64,000 nt of DNA from UBA2767 sp965228625 (GCA_965228625.1 OZ245829.1:1612001-1676000); one strand, 5' to 3'. Positions 1 to 8,877 are shown, counted from the stretch's first letter. Translations and numbers: made by a program. Notes: generated by a model from the letters alone, not told the origin.

Positions 1-1275
1 CGCAAAATGCGCAAGTCCACGACAAAGACGCTTCAGGAAACAGGCGACCTCAGCGCACTCATTTCACAGACCATATCCGGGCTGCCCATCGTGCATGCCT
101 ATGGTCAAGAAAAACACGAGATCAAGCGGGCGACACGCGCCATAAACCGGGCTCTGGAATTCACCATGCGCGGCGCGAGGGCCAGAGCGGCTTCGGCTCC
201 GTTTGTCGAGGTGCTCGTGGGCATTGGCCTGGCCGCACTGATCTATGTTGCCGGCGTCAAGGGCATCACCGGCGCCGTTTCACTTGGCCACTTCATGGGC
301 TTCATGACCTCTGTCATGCTGATCTATCAACCCTTGAAGAGCGTGGCGACCTTGCAGACCGCAATTCAGGAAGGCGTGGCGGCAGCGAGCCGCGTGTTCG
401 GGATCATAGACCGCAAGCGCGAACTCATTGACGCACCCGACGCCAAGCCGCTCAAGATAAAGAAGGGCGAGATCGTCTTTGAGAACGTGTCGTTTTCATA
501 CGAAGACGGCGCAAAGGTCCTGCGGGATGTATCGCTCACAGTGCCGGCCGGAAAGACGGTCGCTCTGGTCGGGCCGTCCGGCGCAGGCAAAAGCACAATG
601 ATCAACCTTGCACTGCGTTTCTTCGATCCGCAGCAAGGCCGTGTCCTCATTGATGGCCAGGATATTTCCAAGGTTACGACGACCAGCCTGCGGGACAACC
701 TGGCATTGGTCACCCAGGATCCGGTTCTGTTCGACGAAACCATCAGCGAGAACATTACCTACGGGTCTGATGGCGACCAGGAGAGCGTCATTGCCGCAGC
801 CAAGGCGGCGGACGCCCATGAATTCATCTCCAAGCTGCCGAAAGGCTACGAGACCCGCGCCGGAGAAGCCGGCAACATCCTCTCCGGCGGCGAAAAGCAG
901 CGCATCGCGATCGCGCGCGCGGTATTCAAGGACGCGCCGATCCTGCTTCTCGACGAGCCCACGAGTTCTCTCGACTCCGAGGCGGAAGCAAAAGTGCAGC
1001 ACGCGCTGGACAAGCTGATGCGCGGGCGGACGGTCTTGATGATCGCGCATCGCCTTTCGACCGTGATCGAAGCCGACCTGATTTGCGTACTCGACGAGGG
1101 CAGGATCGCGGAGATGGGCCGCCACGAGGAGCTGATGGCCGCCGGCGGCCTCTATGCCCGCCTCAACAGCGCCCAGCTCGGCATCATTCCCGATGAGCCG
1201 GTTGCTGTCGCGAGCGCACCGGTGAAGAAAAAGCGCACCGCGCGGCGTAAATCTGATCCCGTCTCGGTCAAGTGA
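1..1275 (+). CDS. msbA: MsbA-type lipid A flippase, ABC transporter (5' end missing)
   Basis: Fused membrane and ATPase subunit of a type IV ABC exporter, expected to flip lipid A-core across the inner membrane. The reading frame is open at base 1, so the N-terminal membrane helices lie outside the window. What remains is the end of the membrane domain (two hydrophobic stretches within the first 110 visible codons) and a complete nucleotide-binding domain with Walker A GPSGAGKST, signature LSGGE, Walker B ILLLDEPTS and H-loop AHRLST. The C-terminal tail is Lys/Arg rich. The stop lies 21 bp before the Kdo transferase fusion gene, and lpxK follows, so the genes probably form a lipid A/Kdo operon. 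That context favours MsbA over a generic ABC exporter. Confidence 0.85.
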   Translation, partial: RKMRKSTTKTLQETGDLSALISQTISGLPIVHAYGQEKHEIKRATRAINRALEFTMRGARARAASAPFVEVLVGIGLAALIYVAGVKGITGAVSLGHFMGFMTSVMLIYQPLKSVATLQTAIQEGVAAASRVFGIIDRKRELIDAPDAKPLKIKKGEIVFENVSFSYEDGAKVLRDVSLTVPAGKTVALVGPSGAGKSTMINLALRFFDPQQGRVLIDGQDISKVTTTSLRDNLALVTQDPVLFDETISENITYGSDGDQESVIAAAKAADAHEFISKLPKGYETRAGEAGNILSGGEKQRIAIARAVFKDAPILLLDEPTSSLDSEAEAKVQHALDKLMRGRTVLMIAHRLSTVIEADLICVLDEGRIAEMGRHEELMAAGGLYARLNSAQLGIIPDEPVAVASAPVKKKRTARRKSDPVSVK

Positions 1276-1296
1276 TCGAGGGCATCGGCAGCGGAG

Positions 1297-3324
1297 ATGG
1301 TTTCACGCCTCTTGAAGTCCAGTGCAGTCATCAAGGCCATCGGCAGATCGATGGCGGCCTATATTCGTTTTGTGAAACGCACCTCGCAGGTCAGCGAGGA
1401 CCCGCCGAATTTCATCGAGAACAACCTTCCCGACACACCCCTCATCATCGCCATGTGGCATGGCCAGGGGTTGTTGCTGCCGTTCATCCGGCCACGCGAT
1501 GACATCAAGGTCGCCATCATGGTGGCGAAGCACATTGACGGAGATATCGTTCACGCCTCGATCGTGCCATTCGGCATGACGACCATCCGCGGCGCCGGCG
1601 CCGGGCGCAAGGGCAAGGACAAGGGCGGTTTCGCCGCCTTGCGTGAATGCATGCACGCGCTGCGAAACGACACGACCATCGCATTGACCGCCGACATACC
1701 ACCGGGACCGGCGCGAAAAGCGGGCATCGGGATCGTCACCCTGGCAAAGCTGTCGGGCCGCCCGATCCTGCCGTGCGCGGTGGTGACGAAACACTATCTG
1801 AAACTCAACACCTGGAGCGGTTTCACCATCAACCTGCCCTTCTCGAAGATGGTGATGGCGGGCGGCAACCAGGTGCGTGTGCCACGTCATGCCAGCGCCG
1901 AGGAACTGGAGTCGGCGCGCAAGCTGCTGGAGGACGAACTGAACGAAACCACTGCGCGCGCCTACCAGCGCGCCGGCACGAAAGAACGCGGCATTTCGGC
2001 CGAGGGCGAACCGCCGGCCTTTGGGCGAAAGCTCAAGGCATACGCGTTTCTGACCCGGGTGTTTCAACCCGCTGCATCGTTGCTCCTGCGCTACCGCGAA
2101 CGGCAGGGCAAGGAGGAGACCGCACACATCCCGGAGCGTATGGGCTATGCCAGCATCGGGCGGCCTGCGGGTGACATCCTGTGGTTCCATGCCGCCAGCG
2201 TGGGCGAGGCAACCGCCGTTTTTCACCTCATTGAGCGGCTGGTCAAGGAAAGGCCGAGGCTGCGCATTCTCCTGACCACCGGCACGGTGACGTCGGCGCG
2301 GCTCGCGCGCAAACGGTTGCCCGACGGCGTCATTCACCAGTATGTGCCGCTCGACGCGCCGAAATTCATGAAACGCTTCCTCGATCACTGGCAACCATCC
2401 GCGGTGATCCTCACCGAGTCGGAAATCTGGCCGAACATGATCCGCGAGGTCCGCGTCCGCAGAATTCCCATTCTGCTGGTGAACGGGCGCATGTCTCCCA
2501 AGTCCTTTCGGCGCTGGCGCAAGCAGATGCGCACGGCCAATCCGCTGTTTTCCAGTCTCGATCTCGTGCTCGCGCAGAGCGACCGCTATGCCGTGTCGTT
2601 CGAGCGGCTCGGTTCGCGCAATGTCATTGTCAGCGGCAACCTGAAAACCGACGCGCCGCCACCGCCTGTCGAGAAGGCCGCCCTCAAGAAGCTCCGGAAG
2701 GCCATCGGCAAGCGCACGGTGTTTCTCGCCGCCAGCACGCATCCGGGCGAGGACGAAATTGTTGCCGACGCCCATGTCGCGCTCAAGGAGGATTTCCCGG
2801 ACCTGCTGACGATCATTGTGCCCCGGCATCCCGATCGCGGCGGCGAAATCTGCGCCATGCTCGAAGCCAAGGGCCTGAGCACGGCGCGCCGCACATCGGA
2901 TCCGGTGCCGGATGGAAAGCATGATATCTATGTCGGCGACACGATTGGCGAGCTCGGCCTGTTCTATGCCGTGGCGCCGGTCGCCTTTATCGGCGGGTCA
3001 TTGGTACCGCATGGCGGTCAGAACCCGATCGAGGCCATCATGCACGACGCCGTTGTTGTCAGCGGACCGAAGGTCCACAATTTCGAGGATGCCTATGACA
3101 CTCTGCGGGAGGCCGATGCCTGCATCGAGGTGGCGGACGAAAAGGATCTGATCGAAAAGGTGAAACCGCTCCTCAAGGACCCGGCCGCGCAGAAGGCGTT
3201 CAACGCGCGGGCCCGCGAGGCGGTAGATGGAATGCGCGGCGCGCTGGAGACAACGACAAACGCGATTCTGACGTTCTTTCCCGCCGCGCGTAAACCACAG
3301 AAGGAACGGCAACGTGCCTCCTAG
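1297..3324 (+). CDS. waaA: DUF374 acyltransferase-like domain fused to Kdo transferase WaaA
   Basis: A 675-residue protein with two normally separate parts. Residues 1 to about 235 are DUF374, a lysophospholipid-acyltransferase-like fold (for example IAMWHGQGLLLPF near residue 55 and LTADIPPGPARKAG near 130). From about residue 245 to the end it is 3-deoxy-D-manno-octulosonic acid transferase, a GT-B enzyme that adds Kdo to lipid IVA: WFHAASVGEA, TESEIWPNM, LVNGRMS, AASTHPGEDE and GGSLVPHGGQNPIEA are all present in order. No suitably placed ATG separates the domains, so they appear to be translated as one chain. In related bacteria a DUF374 gene often sits just before waaA, so fusion of neighbours is the simple explanation. 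The 3' end overlaps lpxK by 11 bp. Confidence 0.9.
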   Translation: MVSRLLKSSAVIKAIGRSMAAYIRFVKRTSQVSEDPPNFIENNLPDTPLIIAMWHGQGLLLPFIRPRDDIKVAIMVAKHIDGDIVHASIVPFGMTTIRGAGAGRKGKDKGGFAALRECMHALRNDTTIALTADIPPGPARKAGIGIVTLAKLSGRPILPCAVVTKHYLKLNTWSGFTINLPFSKMVMAGGNQVRVPRHASAEELESARKLLEDELNETTARAYQRAGTKERGISAEGEPPAFGRKLKAYAFLTRVFQPAASLLLRYRERQGKEETAHIPERMGYASIGRPAGDILWFHAASVGEATAVFHLIERLVKERPRLRILLTTGTVTSARLARKRLPDGVIHQYVPLDAPKFMKRFLDHWQPSAVILTESEIWPNMIREVRVRRIPILLVNGRMSPKSFRRWRKQMRTANPLFSSLDLVLAQSDRYAVSFERLGSRNVIVSGNLKTDAPPPPVEKAALKKLRKAIGKRTVFLAASTHPGEDEIVADAHVALKEDFPDLLTIIVPRHPDRGGEICAMLEAKGLSTARRTSDPVPDGKHDIYVGDTIGELGLFYAVAPVAFIGGSLVPHGGQNPIEAIMHDAVVVSGPKVHNFEDAYDTLREADACIEVADEKDLIEKVKPLLKDPAAQKAFNARAREAVDGMRGALETTTNAILTFFPAARKPQKERQRAS

Positions 3325-4327
3325 GGCTCCGTCCTGGTGGTATGAGAAACAGGGTCTGCAGCCGCACCTGCTCGCCCCCGCCGCCGCCCTGTGGGACGCG
3401 GTCACCCGCTTGCGCTGGGTATTGACCCGTCCTTCAAGGCCCGAACTACCGGTCATCTGCGTCGGCAATTTCACCGTGGGCGGCGCGGGAAAAACCCCGG
3501 CGGCCATCGCCATCGCACGGCTGCTGATCAAGGACGGGGCGCAGCCCGTGTTTCTCACGCGCGGTTACGGCGGCACGGAAAAAGGACCACATCTCGTCGA
3601 TGTGGACCGAGACGACGCGCGCCGCGTGGGCGATGAACCGCTCCTGCTTGCGCGCGTGGCGCCGGTAATCGTTTCCGCCGACCGCACCGCCGGGGCGGCG
3701 CTCGCCGCACAGCAGAACGCGAACGTCATCATCATGGATGACGGGTTTCAGAACCCGTCGCTGGCGAAGGATTTTTCGTTCGTTGTCGTCGACCGCGGTG
3801 TCGGCGTCGGCAATGGCCGGGTGGTCCCTGCCGGGCCGTTGCGGGCCGGGCTTCCTTTCCAGCTCAAGAAGGCACAGGCCCTTGTCCTTCCCGGAACGGG
3901 CGATGCCGCCGAGCCGTTGGTTCAGGCGGCGCGGGCCGCCGGCGTCGTCGCACTGGAAGCCACCATTGCGCCCTCAGAGGACACCGGCTGGCTGCGTGAC
4001 AAACCGGTCGTCGCGTATGCCGGGATCGCGCACCCGGAGAAACTCTTCGCCACACTCGAAACGATCGGCTGCGACCTTATCTACCGCGGGACCTATCCCG
4101 ATCACCACGCATTTACCGCCGCCGACGCGGAAGATCTGCTCGAACGCGCACGCAAAGCGGAGGCGCAGCTCGTTACCACGGAGAAGGACCTTGTGCGCAT
4201 TCAGGGCGCGGGCAGTCTCGGGCTTCTGAAAAGCAGAACGCGCGCATTGCCCATCGCGCTGCAGTTCAAGGATCGGGGGAAAGTGCGGCGCCTGCTCGCG
4301 CGCGCAATCAGGAACGCCGCGCCATAA
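3314..4327 (+). CDS. lpxK: Tetraacyldisaccharide 4'-kinase LpxK
   Basis: Phosphorylates the 4' position of the lipid A disaccharide to make lipid IVA, the step just before Kdo addition, at the cytoplasmic face of the inner membrane. The 337-residue length is normal. The P-loop region GNFTVGGAGKTP sits near residue 51, followed by LTRGYGG and MDDGFQNP, all typical of LpxK. The start is GTG at 3314, inside the end of waaA, preceded by AAGGAA seven bases upstream. The overlap suggests translational coupling. The 3' end overlaps the convergent DUF2093 gene by 20 bp. Confidence 0.93.
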   Translation: MPPRAPSWWYEKQGLQPHLLAPAAALWDAVTRLRWVLTRPSRPELPVICVGNFTVGGAGKTPAAIAIARLLIKDGAQPVFLTRGYGGTEKGPHLVDVDRDDARRVGDEPLLLARVAPVIVSADRTAGAALAAQQNANVIIMDDGFQNPSLAKDFSFVVVDRGVGVGNGRVVPAGPLRAGLPFQLKKAQALVLPGTGDAAEPLVQAARAAGVVALEATIAPSEDTGWLRDKPVVAYAGIAHPEKLFATLETIGCDLIYRGTYPDHHAFTAADAEDLLERARKAEAQLVTTEKDLVRIQGAGSLGLLKSRTRALPIALQFKDRGKVRRLLARAIRNAAP

Positions 4328-4535
4328 CCTCGCGATGGCGCTCCAGAGACGTCTCCGCACTGGAATAGGCTTCCTGCAGCTCGACGCTCCAGTAGCGCAG
4401 GTCGTCAAGCGGCACCGGCTGTCCGGTCACGGCGCAGCGAACGAAGTCACCGGGCGATACGATCTGGTATTCGCCGTCCCCGTAATTGAGGGTCGCCTCG
4501 CCCTTGAGCGGGAATTTCTTTTCAAGCCGGTTCAT
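4308..4535 (-). CDS. DUF2093 family small protein
   Basis: A small protein of unknown function (75 residues from the ATG at 4535) belonging to a family common in Rhizobiales. The diagnostic part is a Gly-Asp-Gly-Glu-Tyr-Gln-Ile-Val strand followed by PGDFVRCAVTGQPVPLDDLRYWSVELQEAY, a segment in which a Cys and a YWSV block are conserved. No signal peptide or membrane segment is seen. The start is uncertain: the frame is open back to a TTG at 4556, but the only good ribosome site (AGGAG at 4578-4582) serves an ATG at 4571 whose frame stops after four codons. It lies at the end of the lipid A operon in opposite orientation, a position often seen for this family. Confidence 0.75.
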   Translation of the reverse strand: MNRLEKKFPLKGEATLNYGDGEYQIVSPGDFVRCAVTGQPVPLDDLRYWSVELQEAYSSAETSLERHREVMARRS

Positions 4536-4625
4536 CACAGTGCCGTATGCAGCCAATTATTCAATTGTCATTCGTCGCTCCTAAGATAGGTGCAACGGTC
4601 GCGATTTGCCAGTTGGCTTTGCGAT

Positions 4626-6062
4626 CTAAAACAGAGATCCCTGCGGCCCCGCGCCGCCCCCCTTTTTCTTCGTGGCCCGTCGTTTTTCCCGTCCCGGCGC
4701 GCCCGCCGTCGCGGAAACGTGACCGTCCGCGAATTCGATGTCGAGGGCGTCTCCCTGCGCGACGGAGGCGGCGGACCGCACCATGTGTCCGGCGCCGTCA
4801 CGTACCAGCGCGAAGCCGCGCGCCAGAACCGAGCGATGACCGAGAGACGCAAGCAGGGAGGCGCGCGCATCCAGGCTCTGGCGGCGCCTTTCCGTTCCAA
4901 GCGTCAGGCCACGCACCGCGCGGTCCCGGAATTGCAGCAACTGCTCGCGCCCGCGGCGCACCATCTGGGACAGCACATAGGGACGAAGCTGTGTCGCGGC
5001 GCGGGTAAGCCGTGTCGCATGTACCCGGGTGCTGGCAAAGAGCGCGCGCGGCAATTGCGCTGCCATCGCGTCGAGACGTTGACGCGGCAGCGCCAGCAGG
5101 TCCGTCAGCCGCGGCAGGCCCCGCGTGGCGGCACGGAGCGCGATCCGCTGTTGTTCCAGCGCGCGCCTGAGCGCGACACCGAGCCGGGTGCGCGTTTCGC
5201 CCAGCCGTTCCAGCAGATCGCTGTGAACCGGCACCGCCCACTCCGCCGCCTTGGTCGGCGTCGGCGCGCGGGCATCGGCGACAAGATCGATGACCGTCCA
5301 ATCCGTTTCGTGGCCGACCGCCGCGATCAGCGGGATCTCGCTGTCGGCCGCTGCGCGGGCAACCTGCTCTTCGTTGAACCCCCATAGATCCTCGATGCTG
5401 CCGCCGCCGCGCCCGACAATGAGGATATCCGGGCACGGAACGGTATCTCCCGCGCCGAGCGCATTGAAGCCGCGGATCGCCGCCGCGACCTCGGCGCCGC
5501 AGGTTTCTCCCTGCACGCGCACCGGCCAGACGACGACGCGCACCGGGAACCGTTCGGAAAACCCGTGCAGCATGTCGCGAATCACGGCACCCGTCGGCGA
5601 CGTCACGATGCCGACGACCGACGGCAGGAAGGGAATCGGCTTCTTGCGTTCCTCGTCGAACAGTCCTTCCGCGGCGAGCTTCTTCTTCAGCTCTTCGAGG
5701 CGTGCAAGCAGCGCGCCGACACCCGCCGGCTCCAGCGCGTCGATCACGATCTGATACCGGCTCTGCCCGGGATAGGTGGTCAGCCGGCCCGTCGCCACCA
5801 CCTCCATGCCCTGTTCGGGTTGCACCTTGAGCCGCGCCGCCTGCCCGCGCCAGATGACGCCGGACAGCACGGCCTTCTCGTCCTTGAGATCGAGATAGAT
5901 GTGTCCCGACGCCGGCCGCGAGATGCGCCCGAGCTCGCCGCGCACGCGCACATAGGAAAAGCCTTCCTCGATCGCACGCTTGACGGCGAAGGAGAGCTCC
6001 GAAACCGTGACTTCGAGAACGTTGTCGCCCGATGCGCTCATCCCGTCCTGTGGGTTTTCCAC
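4626..6062 (-). CDS. xseA: Exodeoxyribonuclease VII large subunit
   Basis: Large catalytic subunit of the single-strand-specific exonuclease VII, which degrades ssDNA to short oligonucleotides. The 478-residue protein has an N-terminal OB-fold (VTVSELSFAVKRAIEEGFSYVRVRGELGRIS), then the XseA core with GRGGGSIEDLWGFNEE and AVGHETDWTVIDLVADARAPTPTKAAE, and a long Arg-rich coiled coil before a basic C-terminus. The small subunit xseB is not in the window. The gene is divergent from purD, with about 90 bp between them. A longer open frame in another phase (4798-6090) is a shadow. Confidence 0.95.
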   Translation of the reverse strand: MENPQDGMSASGDNVLEVTVSELSFAVKRAIEEGFSYVRVRGELGRISRPASGHIYLDLKDEKAVLSGVIWRGQAARLKVQPEQGMEVVATGRLTTYPGQSRYQIVIDALEPAGVGALLARLEELKKKLAAEGLFDEERKKPIPFLPSVVGIVTSPTGAVIRDMLHGFSERFPVRVVVWPVRVQGETCGAEVAAAIRGFNALGAGDTVPCPDILIVGRGGGSIEDLWGFNEEQVARAAADSEIPLIAAVGHETDWTVIDLVADARAPTPTKAAEWAVPVHSDLLERLGETRTRLGVALRRALEQQRIALRAATRGLPRLTDLLALPRQRLDAMAAQLPRALFASTRVHATRLTRAATQLRPYVLSQMVRRGREQLLQFRDRAVRGLTLGTERRRQSLDARASLLASLGHRSVLARGFALVRDGAGHMVRSAASVAQGDALDIEFADGHVSATAGAPGREKRRATKKKGGGAGPQGSLF

Positions 6063-6152
6063 TGCTTTGTGCTCCTGATCTTTCCCTCAAAGCTCGGGCA
6101 ATGTTACATCACGACTGAAATCTGACCGCAATCGCGCGTGGAGCGAATTCAC

Positions 6153-7439
6153 ATGAATGTCTTGCTGATCGGTTCCGGCGGACGCGAGCACTCTCTGGCC
6201 TGGGCCCTTGCCGCAAGTCCGCTCCTGAGCAAACTCTACTGTGCTCCGGGCAATGGCGGGATCGCACGTGACGCGGAGTGCGTCGCGCTCGATGTGGGCG
6301 ATCACGAGGCCGTGGCCGCCTTCTGCAAGGAAAACGCCATCGACCTTGTCGTGGTCGGTCCGGAAGCTCCGCTGGTGGCGGGCCTGTCTGATCATCTCAG
6401 GGACAACGGCATCAAGATTTTCGGACCGTCGCAGGCGGCATCCCGGCTGGAGGGTTCCAAAGCCTTCACCAAGGAGCTGTGCGATCGCAAGAACATCCCG
6501 ACCGCGGCCTACGGTCACTTCACCGATGCGGATGCGGCGAGAGAATATGCGCGCACGCAGGGCGCGCCGATCGTCGTCAAGGCCGACGGTCTCGCTGCCG
6601 GAAAGGGGGTCACCGTCGCGCAGACCCTGGATGAGGCGCTTGCCGCAATCGACGACTGTTTCTCCGGAAAGTTCGGTGCGGCCGGCGCCGAAGTGGTGAT
6701 CGAGGAATGTCTTGTCGGCGAGGAGGCAAGTTTCTTTGCGCTGTGTGACGGCAAGAGCGTCCTGCCGCTCGCCACGGCGCAGGACCACAAGCAGATCTAC
6801 GATGGCGACAAGGGCCCCAACACCGGCGGCATGGGCGCCTACTCCCCGGCCCCCGTGATGACGGAAGCCGTTTGCGCCCGCACCATGGAGGAGATCATCA
6901 AGCCGACAGTCGAGGGCATGGCGGAAGCCGGCCTGCCGTTTCAGGGCGTCCTTTATGCCGGACTGATGATCACCGATCAGGGCCCGAAACTGATCGAATA
7001 CAACGTCCGCTTCGGCGATCCGGAGTGCCAGGTGCTCCTGATGCGGCTCAAGTCCGACCTTCTGCCCGCCCTTCTGGCGACCGCCGACGGGGTGCTCGAG
7101 ACGTTCGATCTGCGCTGGTTTGACGATGCGGCGCTCAGCGTGGTGATGGCGACAGAGGGGTATCCCGGCGCCTATGAGAACGGCTCGGTCATCCGCGGCC
7201 TCGACGAGGCGGGGCGCGATGAGAATGTCGAGATCTTTCACGCGGCAACCGCGATGAAGGACGGCGAGGTCATCGCCACGGGCGGACGCGTCCTGAACGT
7301 CACGGCGCGCGGCAGAACCGTTCGCGAGGCGCGTGACCGCGCCTACGCCGCCATTTCCAGGATCGACTGGCCGGAAGGCTATTGCCGCTCCGACATCGGC
7401 TGGCGGGCGATCGCACGCGAGGACGACCAGGCGGCATGA
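6153..7439 (+). CDS. purD: Phosphoribosylamine-glycine ligase PurD
   Basis: ATP-grasp enzyme making glycinamide ribonucleotide from phosphoribosylamine and glycine, second step of purine synthesis. The 428-residue protein starts MNVLLIGSGGREH, the usual PurD N-terminus, and contains VVVGPEAPLVAGL, GPSQAASRLEGSKAF, KADGLAAGKGV, GPNTGGMGAYSPAP and IEYNVRFGDPECQ. The frame is open five codons further back, but the ATG at 6153 has GGAGCG seven bases upstream and matches the family start. The stop codon overlaps the next gene by 4 bp (ATGA). Confidence 0.95.
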   Translation: MNVLLIGSGGREHSLAWALAASPLLSKLYCAPGNGGIARDAECVALDVGDHEAVAAFCKENAIDLVVVGPEAPLVAGLSDHLRDNGIKIFGPSQAASRLEGSKAFTKELCDRKNIPTAAYGHFTDADAAREYARTQGAPIVVKADGLAAGKGVTVAQTLDEALAAIDDCFSGKFGAAGAEVVIEECLVGEEASFFALCDGKSVLPLATAQDHKQIYDGDKGPNTGGMGAYSPAPVMTEAVCARTMEEIIKPTVEGMAEAGLPFQGVLYAGLMITDQGPKLIEYNVRFGDPECQVLLMRLKSDLLPALLATADGVLETFDLRWFDDAALSVVMATEGYPGAYENGSVIRGLDEAGRDENVEIFHAATAMKDGEVIATGGRVLNVTARGRTVREARDRAYAAISRIDWPEGYCRSDIGWRAIAREDDQAA

Positions 7440-8341
7440 GCGAGTTACCCGACCTTTTTCCGGGATTTGCCTCGCGCACGATCCGCACGGGGGGCGCGGA
7501 GATCTTCATACGGCTCGGCGGCGACGGGCCGCCATTGCTCCTGCTGCACGGCTACCCGCAGACGCATCACGCGTGGCACCGCCTCGCACCGGAACTTGCC
7601 AGGCATTTCAGCGTGATCATCGCCGACCTGCGGGGCTACGGGCAGAGCCTCGCGCCGGCGTCCGACGACGAACACTACACCTACTCCAAGCGCGCCATGG
7701 GCATCGACATGTTCGAGGTCATGGACGATTTCGGCTTCACCAATTTCATGGTGCTCGGACACGACCGAGGCGCACGGGTGGCCTATCGCATGGCGCTCGA
7801 TTCGGGTGAGCGCATCACGCGTCTCGCCCTGCTCGACATCCTGCCCACGTCCACCATGTGGCAATCCATGAACCACGGCCTCGCCATGTCCGCCTACCAC
7901 TGGCTGTTTCTCGCCCAGCCCTTTCCTTTGCCCGAGACACTGATCGGCAAAGCGCCGGACTATTACGTCGATCACACGCTGGCAAGCTGGGCCCTGACCA
8001 AGGACCTGTCCGTGTTCGATGAAACCGCGCTGGCCCATTATCGCGCGCTGCTCGCGTCCGAGGACCATCGTCACGCGGCTTGCGAGGATTACCGTGCCGG
8101 CGAAACCTACGACCGGCAGGCGGACGAGGAAAGCCGCGCCGCCGGCGACAAGATCGCGTGCCCGACGCTTGTCCTGTGGGGCACGGACTACGTGGCGAAG
8201 CGCGCGGCAAGTCCGCTCGACGTGTGGAAGGAGTGGTGCGTGGACGTGCGCGGCGAAGCCATCGTATCGGGCCACTTCCTGGCCGAGGAAGCGCCCGACG
8301 AGACGCTCGCCGCCCTTATTCCGTTCCTGAAAGCGGATTAA
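7436..8341 (+). CDS. Alpha/beta hydrolase, haloacetate (fluoroacetate) dehalogenase-like
   Basis: A 301-residue alpha/beta hydrolase. The nucleophile elbow is GHDRGAR (about residue 106), with Asp in place of Ser as in dehalogenases and epoxide hydrolases, followed by YRMALDSGERITRLALLDILPT. Near residue 152 an adjacent His-Trp pair (AYHWLFL) corresponds to halide-binding residues of fluoroacetate dehalogenases, and a DYRAG motif in the cap domain is also kept. The catalytic His is probably in SGHFLAEEAPDE near the C-terminus. The N-terminal oxyanion-hole motif HGYPQTHHAWH is present. Translation is probably coupled to purD through the ATGA overlap. The family is clear; the true substrate (haloacetate, epoxide or other) is inferred. 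A mobile element begins 14 bp after the stop codon. Confidence 0.82.
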   Translation: MSELPDLFPGFASRTIRTGGAEIFIRLGGDGPPLLLLHGYPQTHHAWHRLAPELARHFSVIIADLRGYGQSLAPASDDEHYTYSKRAMGIDMFEVMDDFGFTNFMVLGHDRGARVAYRMALDSGERITRLALLDILPTSTMWQSMNHGLAMSAYHWLFLAQPFPLPETLIGKAPDYYVDHTLASWALTKDLSVFDETALAHYRALLASEDHRHAACEDYRAGETYDRQADEESRAAGDKIACPTLVLWGTDYVAKRAASPLDVWKEWCVDVRGEAIVSGHFLAEEAPDETLAALIPFLKAD

Positions 8342-8351
8342 ATTCAGCGCC

Positions 8352-8355
8352 CTAA
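8352..8355. repeat. Target site duplication CTAA, left copy
   Basis: Four bases CTAA directly outside the left inverted repeat of the IS701-type unit. The same CTAA directly follows the right inverted repeat at 12230-12233. IS701-family elements are known to duplicate 4-bp YTAR targets, and CTAA fits. Confidence 0.8.
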
Positions 8356-8368
8356 CCCTACTGAGTCA
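8356..8368 (+). repeat. Left terminal inverted repeat of the IS701-type unit
   Basis: Begins CCCTACTGAGTCA. Compared with the reverse complement of the right end (TCCTACTGCGTCA), 11 of 13 bases match, and a weaker CCAT match follows after a one-base offset. The transposase start codon lies 85 bp inward. Confidence 0.8.
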
Positions 8369-8440
8369 CGAATCCATGGCCTGTTTGGCTGATTGAATTT
8401 TGTATATTTGGCGATTCGTTTTTCAGCGAGGCGGCGGCTG

Positions 8441-8700
8441 ATGATGGATCATGCCATGGATGGGAGTGAATCGCGTTTTGAAGCCTATGTGAAGGGACTG
8501 ACGGAGGCGATTGGTCATGCGGACCGGGCCAAGCCGTTGCACGACTATTGCGCCGGGCTGCTGATGCCGATCAAGCGCAAGAGTGTTGAGCCGATGGCGG
8601 CGGTCATAGCGCCGGCGCGGGTTTCGGCCAAGCACCAGTCGCTGTTGCATTTTGTCGGTCAGGCGCCATGGTCGGACGATGCGGTTCTGTGCAAGGTTCG
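8441..8700 (+). pseudogene. IS701-family transposase, N-terminal fragment
   Basis: About 86 codons from ATG 8441 match the start of IS701-family transposases: ESRFEAYVKGLTEAIGHAD, LHDYCAGLLMP, RKSVEPMAAVIAPARVSAKHQ, LLHFVGQAPWSDDAVL. The homology stops around 8695-8705, where an ATP-grasp fragment in another frame begins; the transposase frame then runs on about 20 unrelated codons to a stop at 8767. The catalytic DDE core is missing. The last part of the same kind of transposase reappears at 11716. Confidence 0.85.
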
Positions 8701-8877
8701 CGATTTGGTGAGACGTTGGCCGGAGTCTGGATGCCGGCGAGAGCCGTTGCAATGGACATCGGTTTGACAAAGGACGGTCATAAGCTGATCGAGCTTAACT
8801 GCTTCAACAGTGCCGGGTTCTATGACTGCGACGTTAAGGAAATTGTGGAGAAAGTCTCGGCGCTGGCTGTTGAATGA
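8700..8877 (+). pseudogene. ATP-grasp family protein, C-terminal fragment
   Basis: About 58 codons in the +1 frame relative to the transposase fragment: FGETLAGVWMPARAVAMDIG, then LTKDGHKLIELNCFNSAGFYDCD, then a short helix to TGA at 8877. The pattern ELNCFNSAGFY is the metal-binding end of ATP-grasp proteins of the DUF4343 type (Glu and Asn ligands). Everything before the C-terminal strand pair is gone, so this is a truncated remnant joined to the transposase. No start codon or ribosome site serves it. Confidence 0.7.
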
